Part shown: piece by piece, positions 16,299 to 24,467 of the stretch | Layout: the number at the start of each line of letters is the position of its first letter | Position numbering within the stretch: the first letter of the stretch is position 1 | Made by a program: the position numbers and the translations under genes | Assembly: GCA_021800315.1 (NCBI GenBank) | Contig: JAJYZD010000003.1 | Span: 1 to 32,824, forward strand | Length of the DNA: 32,824 bases | DNA from: Bacillota bacterium | Lineage (GTDB): Bacteria > Bacillota > Desulfotomaculia > Desulfotomaculales > JAJYZD01 | Direction: 5' to 3' | The notes under the pieces: generated by a model | Database searches by the model: none | What the model was told of the DNA's origin: nothing | Seen by the model: the letters and a program-made list of their open reading frames with translations, nothing else

Positions 16299-18276
16299 GT
16301 ACCGAGACCCCCTTTTCTTGCCACTTCGGTATCCTGTCCAAAACAGCCTGGATGTGGGGAAACCCGTCCCCGGCATGCGGAAAGGCCATCGCCGCGGCAA
16401 ACCTTTCCTGGAAGTCCGGCTCGACCGCCGTCTCGACAAACTCGACCGTTCCCGCAATCCGGACGGCCTCGCGGCGCTTCTCCACGTCGAACAGGGCCAG
16501 CCTGGCACCGTCACCGGCCGCGTTGCCCACGGGCATGACGTCCTCCAGGTCGCAGTCGGGAATCATCCCGATAACCATGGCGCTCTCCTTGTCGATATAG
16601 CTGCCGAAGGCGCCGGCCAGCGTAACACTGTTCACGGCGTCCACGCCCAGCTTTTCCATCAGGTAGCGCGCTCCCACGTACAAGGCGGCCTTGGCCAGTT
16701 GCACCGCCCGGACATCGCCCTGGGTGAAGGTGATATCGCGGCCGATGGATGTCTCCTGCGCCCACGCCAGCACGAATTCCGATTTCCCGTCCTCCCCCTT
16801 GCGTAGCCGGGGGGAAGCGATTTTCAGGTTGAAGCGGCCGCTTTTTTCCACGATCCCGCTCTTGAACAACTCAGCCATGACATCAATGATTCCGGAGCCG
16901 CAGAGTCCTTTGGCCTGCGGGTTGTTTACCCCGGGGTACCAGCCGTCCAGTCCGATCACTTTGTAGGAAACAGCCAGGGTTTCGGGATTGATACGCACCT
17001 TTTCGATGGCTCCCGGCGAGGCCCGCATACCGAACTTGATCTGGGCCCCCTCCAGGGCCGGGCCGGTCGCACAGGACGTACACAGAAGCCGCCGGGCGTT
17101 GCCGATGTCGATTTCACCGTTGGTGCCGATGTCGATGATCATGCGGATTTTTTCCGGTTCCTTGTATGGTTCTTCCGCTATAAGTACGCCTACGTTATCC
17201 GGCCCGACGAAGCCCGCTTCGACCGGCAGGGAATGCACGTTGGCGCCCCGGCACACCTTTATTCCCAGGTCCCGGGCCTTGATGTCCAGCGCGTTTTTGG
17301 TAGCCGCGGTAAACGGGGAGCGGCCCAGAAACCGTGGTTCGATGCCCAGGGCGATGTGCTGCATGGCCGTGTTGAATACCAGGGTTACCTCCAGGATATC
17401 ATCCGCCGTAAGGCCGGCCTTCCCCGCCAGGCGCCCGGCCAGGGTGTTCAGACCCTCGATGATGGCTCCGCGCATTTTCGCCAGGCCGTCGTCGTTCATC
17501 ATACCGTAGGTTATGCGGGAAAGCACGTCTTCGCCGTAGCGCACCTGCGGGTTCATCATGGAGTCGACGGCGAGCACCTGCCCGTTACGCAGGTCGCACA
17601 GGTAGGCGGCCACGGTGGTGGTGCCGATGTCCACGGCCAACCCCACGCAGTGCTCCACCAGACCGGGTTCCACCAGGATTATTTCCCGGCTGTTCCATAC
17701 GGTTACCGTAACCTTCCAGTCCCCTTCGCGGACGACGTCCGGCAGACAGGTCAATACCGAATAGTCCACGGCCAGGTCTTCCGGTACACCGTACTTGGCG
17801 GCCAGGGTCCGCCTGATCCGCTCGGCGTCACCGCGGTGATCATCCAGCGTGGCCGGCGTCATTTCAATGTAATACTTCCGGACGGCCGGGTTCAGGTTGA
17901 ACACGCGTTCCTTGCCGGTCTCCAGCACCACCTGCCTGGCTCCCCTGCTTTCCTCCGGCACGAAAACCAGGACGTCTCCCCGTACCGCGGCGCAGCAGGC
18001 CAGACGGTATCCTCCGGCCAGCTCTTCCTCCGTCAAAAATTCCCCTTCATCCCCGGCCAGGGGTGAAAGGTTCTCCATGCGCGAGTCGATACCGAATTTC
18101 TCGAAAAAACCCTCTTCAATCTTCACCTTGCACTTGCCGCATACCCGGGAGCCGCCGCAAACACTCTCGATATCCACGCCCAACTGCCGGGCCGCTTCCA
18201 AAACGGTAACCCCTTCCGGTACCTGGCCACGCCGGCCGGATGGCTGAAAAATCAAGGTCACTGAGGTCGATCCCAT
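16291..18276 (-). CDS. Reductive activator of corrinoid proteins (RACo-type ASKHA ferredoxin)
   Basis: 661 residues. It restores the inactive Co(II) form of a corrinoid protein to Co(I) using ATP. The N-terminal [2Fe-2S] domain has Cys40, Cys46, Cys49 (CGGSRVCGKC) and Cys94 (RLACCA). A linker region follows, then an ASKHA ATPase domain with GLAVDIGTTTVAAYL, IDIGTNGEIDIG, TSCATGPALEGAQI, GLCGSGIIDVMAE and LAGAFGSYID. Length and domain order match RACo and the O-demethylase activators (AE/OdmD). GGGGAGAAGG lies before the ATG. The corrinoid protein gene is 154 bp upstream, so its likely client is clear. Confidence 0.92.
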   Translation of the reverse strand: MGSTSVTLIFQPSGRRGQVPEGVTVLEAARQLGVDIESVCGGSRVCGKCKVKIEEGFFEKFGIDSRMENLSPLAGDEGEFLTEEELAGGYRLACCAAVRGDVLVFVPEESRGARQVVLETGKERVFNLNPAVRKYYIEMTPATLDDHRGDAERIRRTLAAKYGVPEDLAVDYSVLTCLPDVVREGDWKVTVTVWNSREIILVEPGLVEHCVGLAVDIGTTTVAAYLCDLRNGQVLAVDSMMNPQVRYGEDVLSRITYGMMNDDGLAKMRGAIIEGLNTLAGRLAGKAGLTADDILEVTLVFNTAMQHIALGIEPRFLGRSPFTAATKNALDIKARDLGIKVCRGANVHSLPVEAGFVGPDNVGVLIAEEPYKEPEKIRMIIDIGTNGEIDIGNARRLLCTSCATGPALEGAQIKFGMRASPGAIEKVRINPETLAVSYKVIGLDGWYPGVNNPQAKGLCGSGIIDVMAELFKSGIVEKSGRFNLKIASPRLRKGEDGKSEFVLAWAQETSIGRDITFTQGDVRAVQLAKAALYVGARYLMEKLGVDAVNSVTLAGAFGSYIDKESAMVIGMIPDCDLEDVMPVGNAAGDGARLALFDVEKRREAVRIAGTVEFVETAVEPDFQERFAAAMAFPHAGDGFPHIQAVLDRIPKWQEKGVSVRV

Positions 18277-18430
18277 ATTCCTTCTCCCCTTTGCGCTTGT
18301 GTGGACCCGGACAGACCGGCGGACGGCCTGGTGCCTTGTACATGTTGTTAACCCACAATGCTCAGCTGCTAAAGGATCCGCCGTGAACAGCCGACCACGC
18401 CGCCCAGTCGGAGGCAGCCGCCGGACTGCC

Positions 18431-19090
18431 TTAAAGCCCGCGCAGCGAACTGATCATGTTGATGGCGTCGCGCAAGGCGTTGGTGGCATCCTTGGCATAA
18501 CCGTCGGCGCCCCAGCGCTCGGCGATTTCCTCGTTGACGGGAGCGCCGCCGATCATGATTTTGGCTTTCGGATTCTTGGCCTTGATCACTTTAATGATGT
18601 CCTTCATCCCCACCATCGTTGTCGTCATCATAGCGGACAGGGCCACGATCTCGGAGTCTGTTTTCAGTTGTTCCTCGACGAACTTCTCGAGCGGTACGTC
18701 GCGGCCCAGGTCGTGCACGACGAAGCCGGCCGCATCAAACATCAGCTTTACAATATTTTTGCCGATATCATGCACGTCCCCCTGTACCACCCCCATGACA
18801 ACCTGGCCCTTCGGCTTCGAATTTTCCTTCGAAATCAACGGACGCAGAATATCCAGTCCGGCGTACAGTGCATCAGCGCACATCAACAGTTCCGGCACGA
18901 AATATTCCTGAATTTCGTAGAGACGGCCTACTTCCTGCATGCCGACCACCAGGCCGTCGAAAATGGCCTCGTGCGGTTCCATCCCTTCCCTGACGGATTC
19001 ATTCGCCGCATCGCGGGCCGCATCCTCATCGTAGTTAACTACGGCGTCGCCGAGTTTCTTCAACAGTTCCTGTTTTCTTTCCGGTGTCAT
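18431..19090 (-). CDS. Methyltransferase corrinoid protein (MtaC/MttC/MtvC-like)
   Basis: 219 residues. A helical cap domain (about 1-90) is followed by the B12-binding Rossmann domain with GDVHDIGKN (His107 as lower cobalt ligand), SAMMTTTMVGMKDIIKVI and MIGGAPVNEEIAERWGADGY. It carries the methyl group between UroD-family methyltransferases and the MtrH-family enzyme. AAGGGAG lies 8 nt before the ATG. It is the only corrinoid protein in the window although four UroD-family proteins are encoded, so one carrier may serve several partners. Confidence 0.94.
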   Translation of the reverse strand: MTPERKQELLKKLGDAVVNYDEDAARDAANESVREGMEPHEAIFDGLVVGMQEVGRLYEIQEYFVPELLMCADALYAGLDILRPLISKENSKPKGQVVMGVVQGDVHDIGKNIVKLMFDAAGFVVHDLGRDVPLEKFVEEQLKTDSEIVALSAMMTTTMVGMKDIIKVIKAKNPKAKIMIGGAPVNEEIAERWGADGYAKDATNALRDAINMISSLRGL

Positions 19091-19153
19091 AAGCTCGTAC
19101 TCCCTTCCAATATTGTTGCTTCGTTCCCCGGAGACCTGCGGGCAGGCTGCGCC

Positions 19154-20410
19154 TTAGGACGACTGCGCCACGACCGCCCCGCCGCCCGCCTGTTCTTCAC
19201 AAAAGTCCGCCAGTTGCCGCTTCGGCTCCCCGGCAATCAGGACGCCGGCGATGCTCAGCAGGAACATCAGGCTGCCCAGGCGGAAGGCCACGGGGATGGA
19301 ATAGTATTTGATCAGGATTCCCGCCACCAGGGGCGCAAAGAGAGCACCGACCCTCCCCACGGTCAAGGAGAAAGATGTCGCCGTACCACGCATCTCGGTC
19401 GGGAAGGACTCTCCGCAATACAGGATCCCGTTCACCCAGGGCCCCTGGTAGATACCGAAAACCAGGAAACCGAGAACTATCAGCAGCGGCAATGAATCCA
19501 CCCGCCGGGAAGTGAAGAAGTACATGGCCACGGCACCCGCCACGGCGGTCAGGATAGTGGCGTTTCTCCGGCCCAGGCGGTCGCCCAGCCAGCCCGAGCC
19601 GACCACGAAGACTATGGCAAGCAGGTAGATGAGGGCCATGGCGCCCGTCATCCGCCCGGGGGACAGGTGGCCTTTCTGCATCAGGTACAACGGCAGGTAA
19701 ACGGAGTAGGACCAGTAAGTGTATTCGGTCCCGATCCAGGCTATGGTGGTGCCGATTAAGGCACGGCGGGAACTTTTGCCCGCGAAAAGCTGCCTGATGG
19801 TAGTTTTTCTTTTTTCGCCGGCAAATCGCTGTTGGACCGTCTGAAAGCGGGGTGTTTCGACCAGGAACTGCCTGACGAACACGATAAGCAAACCGGGGAG
19901 CAGGCACAGAAGGAAGGCATAACGCCAGCCTTCGGCCACGTTGAGGAACAGTCCGAAAAACCCCACGGCTGCCAACGAACCCAGGCTGTAGAAGCTGTAA
20001 AACATCCCGAAACCGCGGCCGCGGCTCTTCTCCGGCCAGGTTTCCGCCAGATAGGTCGTGGCCACCGGCAGTTCCATCCCGCCGCCTAGTCCGGTGAGCG
20101 CCCGGGCGATTCCCAGCATGGCCGGGGAAGACGCCAGTCCGGTCAGCGCCGTGGTCACGGTGTAACCGAGGATGGATATGCCCAGTCCTTTCTTTCTGCC
20201 GATGTAATCAGACATCAAGCCGCCGGCGAAGGTTCCGCCGGCATAGCCCACCAGGAAAATCGTGGCGATGAGCCCGATGGTCGTGGTGGAGGCATGCAGG
20301 CTTTCCTCTATCTTCGGCACGCTCACGGCATAGAGGTTGATCACCAGGGCGTCGAAGAACCAGCCGGCCCCCGCGATCAGCAGCACAAAAACACCCAGCC
20401 CGGCGATCAC
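19154..20410 (-). CDS. MFS transporter, aromatic-acid/metabolite:H+ symporter-like
   Basis: At least 418 residues, 12 predicted TM helices. FFDALVINLYAVSVP in TM1, SDYIGRKKG after TM2, the ETWPEKSRGRGFG loop, GDRLGRRN after TM8 and ESFPTEMRGTATSF resemble the AAHS and related proton symporters for aromatic acids and small carboxylates. In this gene set it should import the methylated substrate. The start is uncertain: GTG 20410 lacks a ribosome binding site, whereas the frame is open to 20464, where an ATC codon lies 4 nt after GAGGTG (20469-20474). The extra residues would read IVDNLRKAETGGRTGNGP. The true start may be non-canonical. Confidence 0.85.
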   Translation of the reverse strand: MIAGLGVFVLLIAGAGWFFDALVINLYAVSVPKIEESLHASTTTIGLIATIFLVGYAGGTFAGGLMSDYIGRKKGLGISILGYTVTTALTGLASSPAMLGIARALTGLGGGMELPVATTYLAETWPEKSRGRGFGMFYSFYSLGSLAAVGFFGLFLNVAEGWRYAFLLCLLPGLLIVFVRQFLVETPRFQTVQQRFAGEKRKTTIRQLFAGKSSRRALIGTTIAWIGTEYTYWSYSVYLPLYLMQKGHLSPGRMTGAMALIYLLAIVFVVGSGWLGDRLGRRNATILTAVAGAVAMYFFTSRRVDSLPLLIVLGFLVFGIYQGPWVNGILYCGESFPTEMRGTATSFSLTVGRVGALFAPLVAGILIKYYSIPVAFRLGSLMFLLSIAGVLIAGEPKRQLADFCEEQAGGGAVVAQSS

Positions 20411-20482
20411 CGGGCCGTTGCCTGTCCGGCCGCCCGTTTCCGCCTTCCTCAGATTGTCTACGATCTTTCACCTCGCCTGATG

Positions 20483-21499
20483 TCAATGCTCATCCGTTAC
20501 GGACAGAAAAGCTTCGATGTTTCGCCAAGGGGTGGCCGGGGCCAGGTCGCAACCCGGCATCAATACGAAACCCCGGTGCTCACGCAACTCCGCCAGCGCC
20601 CTCTGTACGCCGGCTCGGATTTCGGACGGCCCCGCCCCGTAGAGCAGCAACGGATCGATATTCCCGCCCATGCCCAGACCCGCCAAACCGTCGCGGGCCA
20701 GCGCCAGGCTCACCAGGCTGTCGAAACTGAACGCCGAAAGCCCCCGGATACGGGCGACCGCCTGGAGCCTGTCCGCGGTACGCCCGCAGATGTGCAAAAG
20801 ACCGGCCCGTTCTCCACCGCCGGTAAGCGAACTGAAGAGTTCACTCAACGGTTCCGCCACGAATTCGGCGAACATCCTGGGCGAAATCAGGTCGCCCGAA
20901 GCCAGTGGCTCGGCCAGGTAGACGATATCAACGCTGTCCAGCACCGGCCGGTAAAACTCCAGGACCGCCTCCTGCGCCATGGCGGTGAAGGAGCGGAGCA
21001 GGCCGGGATTACCCAGGCACAGCCGCAACAACGCCTGCGGTCCGAACACCTGGCCGGCCACGGTAAAAGGTCCCCAGGACACCATCGTGACGGGGAATTG
21101 ATCCCCCAGACGGTCCGCCACGCGCCGGGTGGCTTCCTGAACCGTCTCCACCGTACGGCTTTGCGCCAGCTCCTTCACCCGGCACCGGATGGACGGATCG
21201 ACCGGCAGGATCCGGGCCGGCACGGGCGGAGACGGGTCGGGCCAAACCAGTTCGGTACGGGCCAGCGCAGCCGGCAGGGCGTTGTTGAACCCGCCCCCGA
21301 CGAAGACTATGCCCCGGCCCAGCCGCCTTGCCGTGCTGACAATGGCGCCGGCCAGCCGAACGGGGTCAAGGGCCGCTTCCCGGAAGCCGATCCCGTTCTG
21401 GACCATGGTCCAGGCGCCCCCGCCCAGCAGGCTGACCGGCAATTGCGCCGGTGTTTGACCCCGCAGGGCCGCCAGGATATCCGCCTTGGAACCGCTCAC
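20483..21499 (-). CDS. UroD-family corrinoid methyltransferase paralogue
   Basis: 338 residues. It has the MtaA-like pattern: MVSWGPFTVAGQVFGPQALL, the zinc motif HICGRT near 234 and MPGCDLAPATPWRNIEAFL near 316. Arg replaces the usual Asp or Asn after HICG. The closest relative in the window is the next gene upstream: both start with a GGGAWTMVQ/GGGMWTLYQ motif and share GYNN/GFNN and a SGDLISPRMFAEF/SGDLLSRKQFAEF block, so they look like a tandem duplication that has diverged. The start is GTG, 24 bp after the paralogue's stop, with only a weak ribosome binding site, which fits coupled translation. Confidence 0.87.
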   Translation of the reverse strand: MSGSKADILAALRGQTPAQLPVSLLGGGAWTMVQNGIGFREAALDPVRLAGAIVSTARRLGRGIVFVGGGFNNALPAALARTELVWPDPSPPVPARILPVDPSIRCRVKELAQSRTVETVQEATRRVADRLGDQFPVTMVSWGPFTVAGQVFGPQALLRLCLGNPGLLRSFTAMAQEAVLEFYRPVLDSVDIVYLAEPLASGDLISPRMFAEFVAEPLSELFSSLTGGGERAGLLHICGRTADRLQAVARIRGLSAFSFDSLVSLALARDGLAGLGMGGNIDPLLLYGAGPSEIRAGVQRALAELREHRGFVLMPGCDLAPATPWRNIEAFLSVTDEH

Positions 21500-21523
21500 G
21501 TCCGCCGCCTGCCGTCCATCCGT

Positions 21524-22555
21524 CTAACCCGGCGGCGTAGCGGCGGCCGTCCGCAAAAGCGCCTCTACATTCTCCCGCGGAACCGTGGGCCCGATATCGC
21601 AGCCGGGCATCAGGATGAAGCCGCCGCCCCCACCCAGCCTCTGGATGACGTCCCGCGCCTTTTGGGCTACTTGCTCCGGACCGGCCTGCAACATCACGGC
21701 CACCGGGTCGAGATTACCGGCCAGGCATCTTTTGCCGCGGAAGGCTTCCCGCGCCTTGACGAGGTCAACCTTGTGGTCGACGCTGATGATATCCGCCCCG
21801 GTCTCCAGCAGAAGATCCAGCCTGTCCGTGGTGTCGCCGCAGATGTGCAGCAGGGTTTTGACCTTCTTTTGGTGCCATCGGTCCGTCAGTTGGCGCAGGG
21901 AAGGCAGAACGAACTCGGCGAACTGTTTCCGGGAAAGCAGGTCGCCCGACGCCGTGGGATCGGCGATGGAAACCATTTCGATTAGGCCGCGCGAAATCAA
22001 CGGTTCGTAGAAACCGGTGATGAACTCCCGCGCAAAGTCGACCACGGCGTGCACCATTTCCCTGGCCTTGAACGTGCCCCGCATCAACGGTTCCACCCCG
22101 CAGATCTGGCCCGCCAGGGTGAATGGTCCCCAGGAGGTAGTGGTCACGACAAACCGGTCGCCGATGCGTCCGGACACAATTTCGGTGGTTTTCCAGACCG
22201 TTTGGATCGTTTCGTGCCCGGCCATTCTCCCTGTATCCAGGGCCCGCACCCCGGCCAGATCGTGAACCAGGGCTTCTTCCAGGTCCGGAGCACCGATCTT
22301 GCGGTACTTGATCGTCCCGCCCAACGCCGCCACATGGAGGTTGTTGTAGCCGGAGCCGCAGTAGACCATGGGATTGCCCACTTCCTCGGCCATCCGGACG
22401 AATACGCCGGCCATGCGCCGGGGATCCCGGGCCAGGGACTCAAACGTCTCCCCCGCCTGATAGAGGGTCCACATGCCCCCCCCGTAGTAGGCGGCCGGGA
22501 CCCGTTCGGTATCCTGCAAGTCGACGGCCGCCAGGATCGCTTCTTTTCCGGTCAT
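21524..22555 (-). CDS. UroD-family corrinoid methyltransferase paralogue
   Basis: 343 residues. Signatures are TTSWGPFTLAGQICGVEPLM, HICGDTTDRLDLL near 235 (zinc His and Cys), AGNLDPVAVML and LMPGCDIGPTVPRENVEALL near 318. The residues needed for zinc and methyl transfer are in place; whether it demethylates a substrate or acts on methyl-corrinoid is not clear. AGGGGGATAGT precedes the ATG. It lies 44 bp after the carboxymuconolactone-decarboxylase-like gene and 24 bp before its paralogue. The pair might be two subunits of one enzyme, or two enzymes for different methyl donors. Confidence 0.88.
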   Translation of the reverse strand: MTGKEAILAAVDLQDTERVPAAYYGGGMWTLYQAGETFESLARDPRRMAGVFVRMAEEVGNPMVYCGSGYNNLHVAALGGTIKYRKIGAPDLEEALVHDLAGVRALDTGRMAGHETIQTVWKTTEIVSGRIGDRFVVTTTSWGPFTLAGQICGVEPLMRGTFKAREMVHAVVDFAREFITGFYEPLISRGLIEMVSIADPTASGDLLSRKQFAEFVLPSLRQLTDRWHQKKVKTLLHICGDTTDRLDLLLETGADIISVDHKVDLVKAREAFRGKRCLAGNLDPVAVMLQAGPEQVAQKARDVIQRLGGGGGFILMPGCDIGPTVPRENVEALLRTAAATPPG

Positions 22556-22599
22556 ACTATCCCCCTGTTCCTGTCAGCGCTGGCCGTGGGAACCCCTTT

Positions 22600-23049
22600 T
22601 CAGCCGATGCCCTTGTCGAAGCGGGGCGGCGGCAGGTACTCCCACGGTTCGCCTTTACGGTAGTGGTCGGCGATGTCCATCACCTTGGCCGCATATTCAA
22701 ACGCATAGGGGATGCCGGGACCGCCGGGCACGAAACCGGCGCCGATCATACCCACCGCTGCGGCCTCGAAAATCTCCTGGTCGGTGGCTCCGGCCTCAAT
22801 GGCGGGAACCACGTGAATTATGCAGCGCGGCGACAGGTACGAAACACCGATGGCCGTAAAGATCAGTTCCTTGACTTTCCGGCTCAGCGCTCCGTCGGCC
22901 CAGATGGAATTGTAGAAGTCGGCGAAAGTGCGGCCCGATTCCGGGTTCACCTGGTTGATAACTCCAAACATCCGGGGAATGAAACCCATTGTTTCCTTCA
23001 TGTACTTGTTTACTTCCTCGGCTGTCATCCGGCCTTTCTCTTCACTCAC
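22600..23049 (-). CDS. Carboxymuconolactone decarboxylase (CMD/AhpD)-family protein
   Basis: 149 residues, all-helical AhpD-like fold. ALSRKVKELIFTAIGVSYL, CIIHVVPAIEAGATDQEIFE and AAAVGMIGAGFVPGGPGIPY match the family. AhpD peroxidases use a CxxC pair; here there is only Cys76, with His79 close by (SPRCIIH), so alkylhydroperoxidase activity is unlikely. Family members without the pair include ring-opening decarboxylases and proteins of unknown role. The start is GTG with GGAGGG 6 nt upstream. Second gene after the promoter, 82 bp from the OsmC-like gene; a role in handling the substrate or the demethylated product is possible. Confidence 0.82.
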   Translation of the reverse strand: MSEEKGRMTAEEVNKYMKETMGFIPRMFGVINQVNPESGRTFADFYNSIWADGALSRKVKELIFTAIGVSYLSPRCIIHVVPAIEAGATDQEIFEAAAVGMIGAGFVPGGPGIPYAFEYAAKVMDIADHYRKGEPWEYLPPPRFDKGIG

Positions 23050-23131
23050 GACTATCCCTCCACCTTAAATTTTGTTCCCAACGGGTTCAGGCGCCCAAAC
23101 GGTGCCCGCGGGTCTTCCGGTACCCGGTGTC

Positions 23132-23662
23132 CTACACGAAGGACCGGTTAACGAGTTCACCCACCAGCCTGACCTCCCGGGAAAGGGTGGTACCGACCGG
23201 CGACGTCTTCCAGACCCTGCCGTGCAACTCCTCCATTCTGGACCGCGGCGCGTCGGTTTTAAGAAAAACCCTCGCCCGGATCTCGGTGAAACCGGGCAGT
23301 TCCGACTGGTCCGCCTCGGGCGCCAGGCCCAAAAAGCCCGGCAGATCAATGTTGCCTTCCAGTTCGATCTCCAGCTTCTGCACATTGATACCCATAACGG
23401 CGGCATTCATGGCGTAACCGATACACAGGCAGGAGCCGTAGGATGCCAGGACCATTTCCACCGGGTTGGGTGCCGTGTTGGTGCCGCCAAGGTCAGGCGG
23501 TTCGTCCATGGCCAGCGTAAACCCACGGATATTGCTCTCCACCGCGAAGCCGCCACGCCAGCACGACCGTGCCCGCCACAAGGTTCTCCCCAGATCGGGA
23601 TTTTCTTTTACGGCCTGGACGATCTGTCCAAGCTTTTCGGGATCAAGACCGTTGATGACCAT
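23132..23662 (-). CDS. OsmC-family protein lacking the second cysteine
   Basis: 176 residues from ATG 23662, which has GGGAGG 9 nt upstream; a TTG 21 nt earlier in the same frame overlaps that site and is less likely. APNPVEMVLASYGSCLCIGY contains the first conserved cysteine (Cys78) and GINVQKLEIELEG the usual following strand. OsmC/Ohr peroxidases have a second cysteine in a CPV motif near the C-terminus; here it reads KTSPVGTTL with Ser154. A classic dithiol peroxidase mechanism is therefore not expected. First gene of the long minus-strand run behind a consensus promoter; with the CMD-like gene it forms an unusual lead-in to methyltransferase genes. Confidence 0.85.
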   Translation of the reverse strand: MVINGLDPEKLGQIVQAVKENPDLGRTLWRARSCWRGGFAVESNIRGFTLAMDEPPDLGGTNTAPNPVEMVLASYGSCLCIGYAMNAAVMGINVQKLEIELEGNIDLPGFLGLAPEADQSELPGFTEIRARVFLKTDAPRSRMEELHGRVWKTSPVGTTLSREVRLVGELVNRSFV

Positions 23663-23958
23663 AGTTCGTACCCTCCCTTGCAAACTCCCCGGCCCCCCTG
23701 TCCGGAGGCCCGTTACCCTAGACTGCCCAAGACAACCGGCAGCGCTTGCCGGGCCCCGGTTGAACGGCTCCCGTATTCCCCTTCCCTGATCCCGGCGGGT
23801 TTTTCAAGACATCGCCTTTTGCTCTCCGGCCGCAGTCCTGACAGTGTGCCCCGATGGATCCTTGTGCAATTGTGTACTTTGATTATTCTAATACTAAATT
23901 ACGCTATAAAAAAATACCCCCTCGTTGAAAACTTCATTCCCCAACAACCGGAGTCAAT
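23663..23958 (-). other. Long untranslated leader of the methyltransferase run
   Basis: About 296 nt separate the predicted start site (about 23958) from the OsmC-like start codon. The promoter-proximal part is AT-rich, the rest GC-rich with possible stems (for example GGCCCGGCAAGC/GCTGCCGG around 23740). No gene or known riboswitch is convincing. Confidence 0.4.
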
Positions 23959-23967
23959 GTATACATT
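23956..23967. promoter_or_regulatory. 12-bp perfect palindrome over the start site (candidate operator)
   Basis: AATGTATACATT is its own reverse complement. It overlaps the last bases of the -10 box and the expected transcription start of the promoter at 23965-23993, so a bound protein would block initiation. No regulator gene lies nearby. Confidence 0.5.
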
Positions 23968-23993
23968 ATATGCCCTTTTTCGCTGCCTGTCAA
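23965..23993 (-). promoter_or_regulatory. Perfect consensus sigma-A promoter of the methyltransferase run
   Basis: On the minus strand TTGACA (23993-23988) and TATAAT (23970-23965) are separated by exactly 17 bp. It faces the OsmC-like gene, and no other promoter this good was seen in the eleven co-directional genes that follow. Confidence 0.8.
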
Positions 23994-24467
23994 CACGATG
24001 ATCCTGAACAGCCGGAAACCGGGACTGCTTTGTCATAATCACAGGTCGGCCCGCATTTATTGCCGGGACGATTGACCGTTTTTCCGCTACCGCTTGAAAC
24101 AGTGAATGGTTGTATTTAACCGCAGTAATCTTGCAATTTGTCCCAGACCGGAGAGATTCCGGCCCAGGTTCAAATTCCTGCAGCTTAATTGGCTGGATGT
24201 CGCTAACCGTCGTCTGACCCTCAACCGGAAGCCACCTGTATTACCACACAAAGGAAACAGCCAGGGGATCGTCCGGCGCTTCGGCTATTGCCGGCCCGGC
24301 CCACGACCCGGCGGGGCCGCTGCATCCCGCGCCCGCAAGGACGGAGATCAGCGGCCCCTTATCCGGAAACTGCAGGCCCGACCGCGAACCGTTAACGCCA
24401 TCCGGTTGTTTGGCCGAACCAGCGCCTGGTGCCCGTCCAATTCGCCACACTTTCCCGGGCGAACTTG
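23994..24467. other. 474-bp gap between the fourth UroD-family gene and the promoter
   Basis: No gene is supported on either strand; ORFs here lack family features and ribosome binding sites. A tRNA T-arm-like string (GGTTCAAATTCCTG, about 24168) does not sit in a tRNA fold. Confidence 0.4.

Noticed and set aside
16299-16514. Longer start for the MtrH-family gene
   Set aside because: The extra residues are a shadow of the activator's C-terminus; GTG 16298 has a good ribosome binding site and matches the family start.
20294-21985. Plus-strand ORF of 563 codons opposite the transporter and UroD-family genes
   Set aside because: Antisense shadow with His/Arg/Gln-rich composition and no domain; the minus-strand genes carry clear motifs.
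23663-23955. Possible cobalamin riboswitch in the leader of the methyltransferase run
   Set aside because: A CACTGT string followed by CGGAG loosely recalls the conserved core, but the upstream consensus and the downstream B12 box are absent; a covariance-model search would decide.
24160-24190. tRNA-like T-arm (GGTTCAAATTCCTG)
   Set aside because: The stem has a mismatch and no acceptor, D or anticodon arms can be drawn around it.
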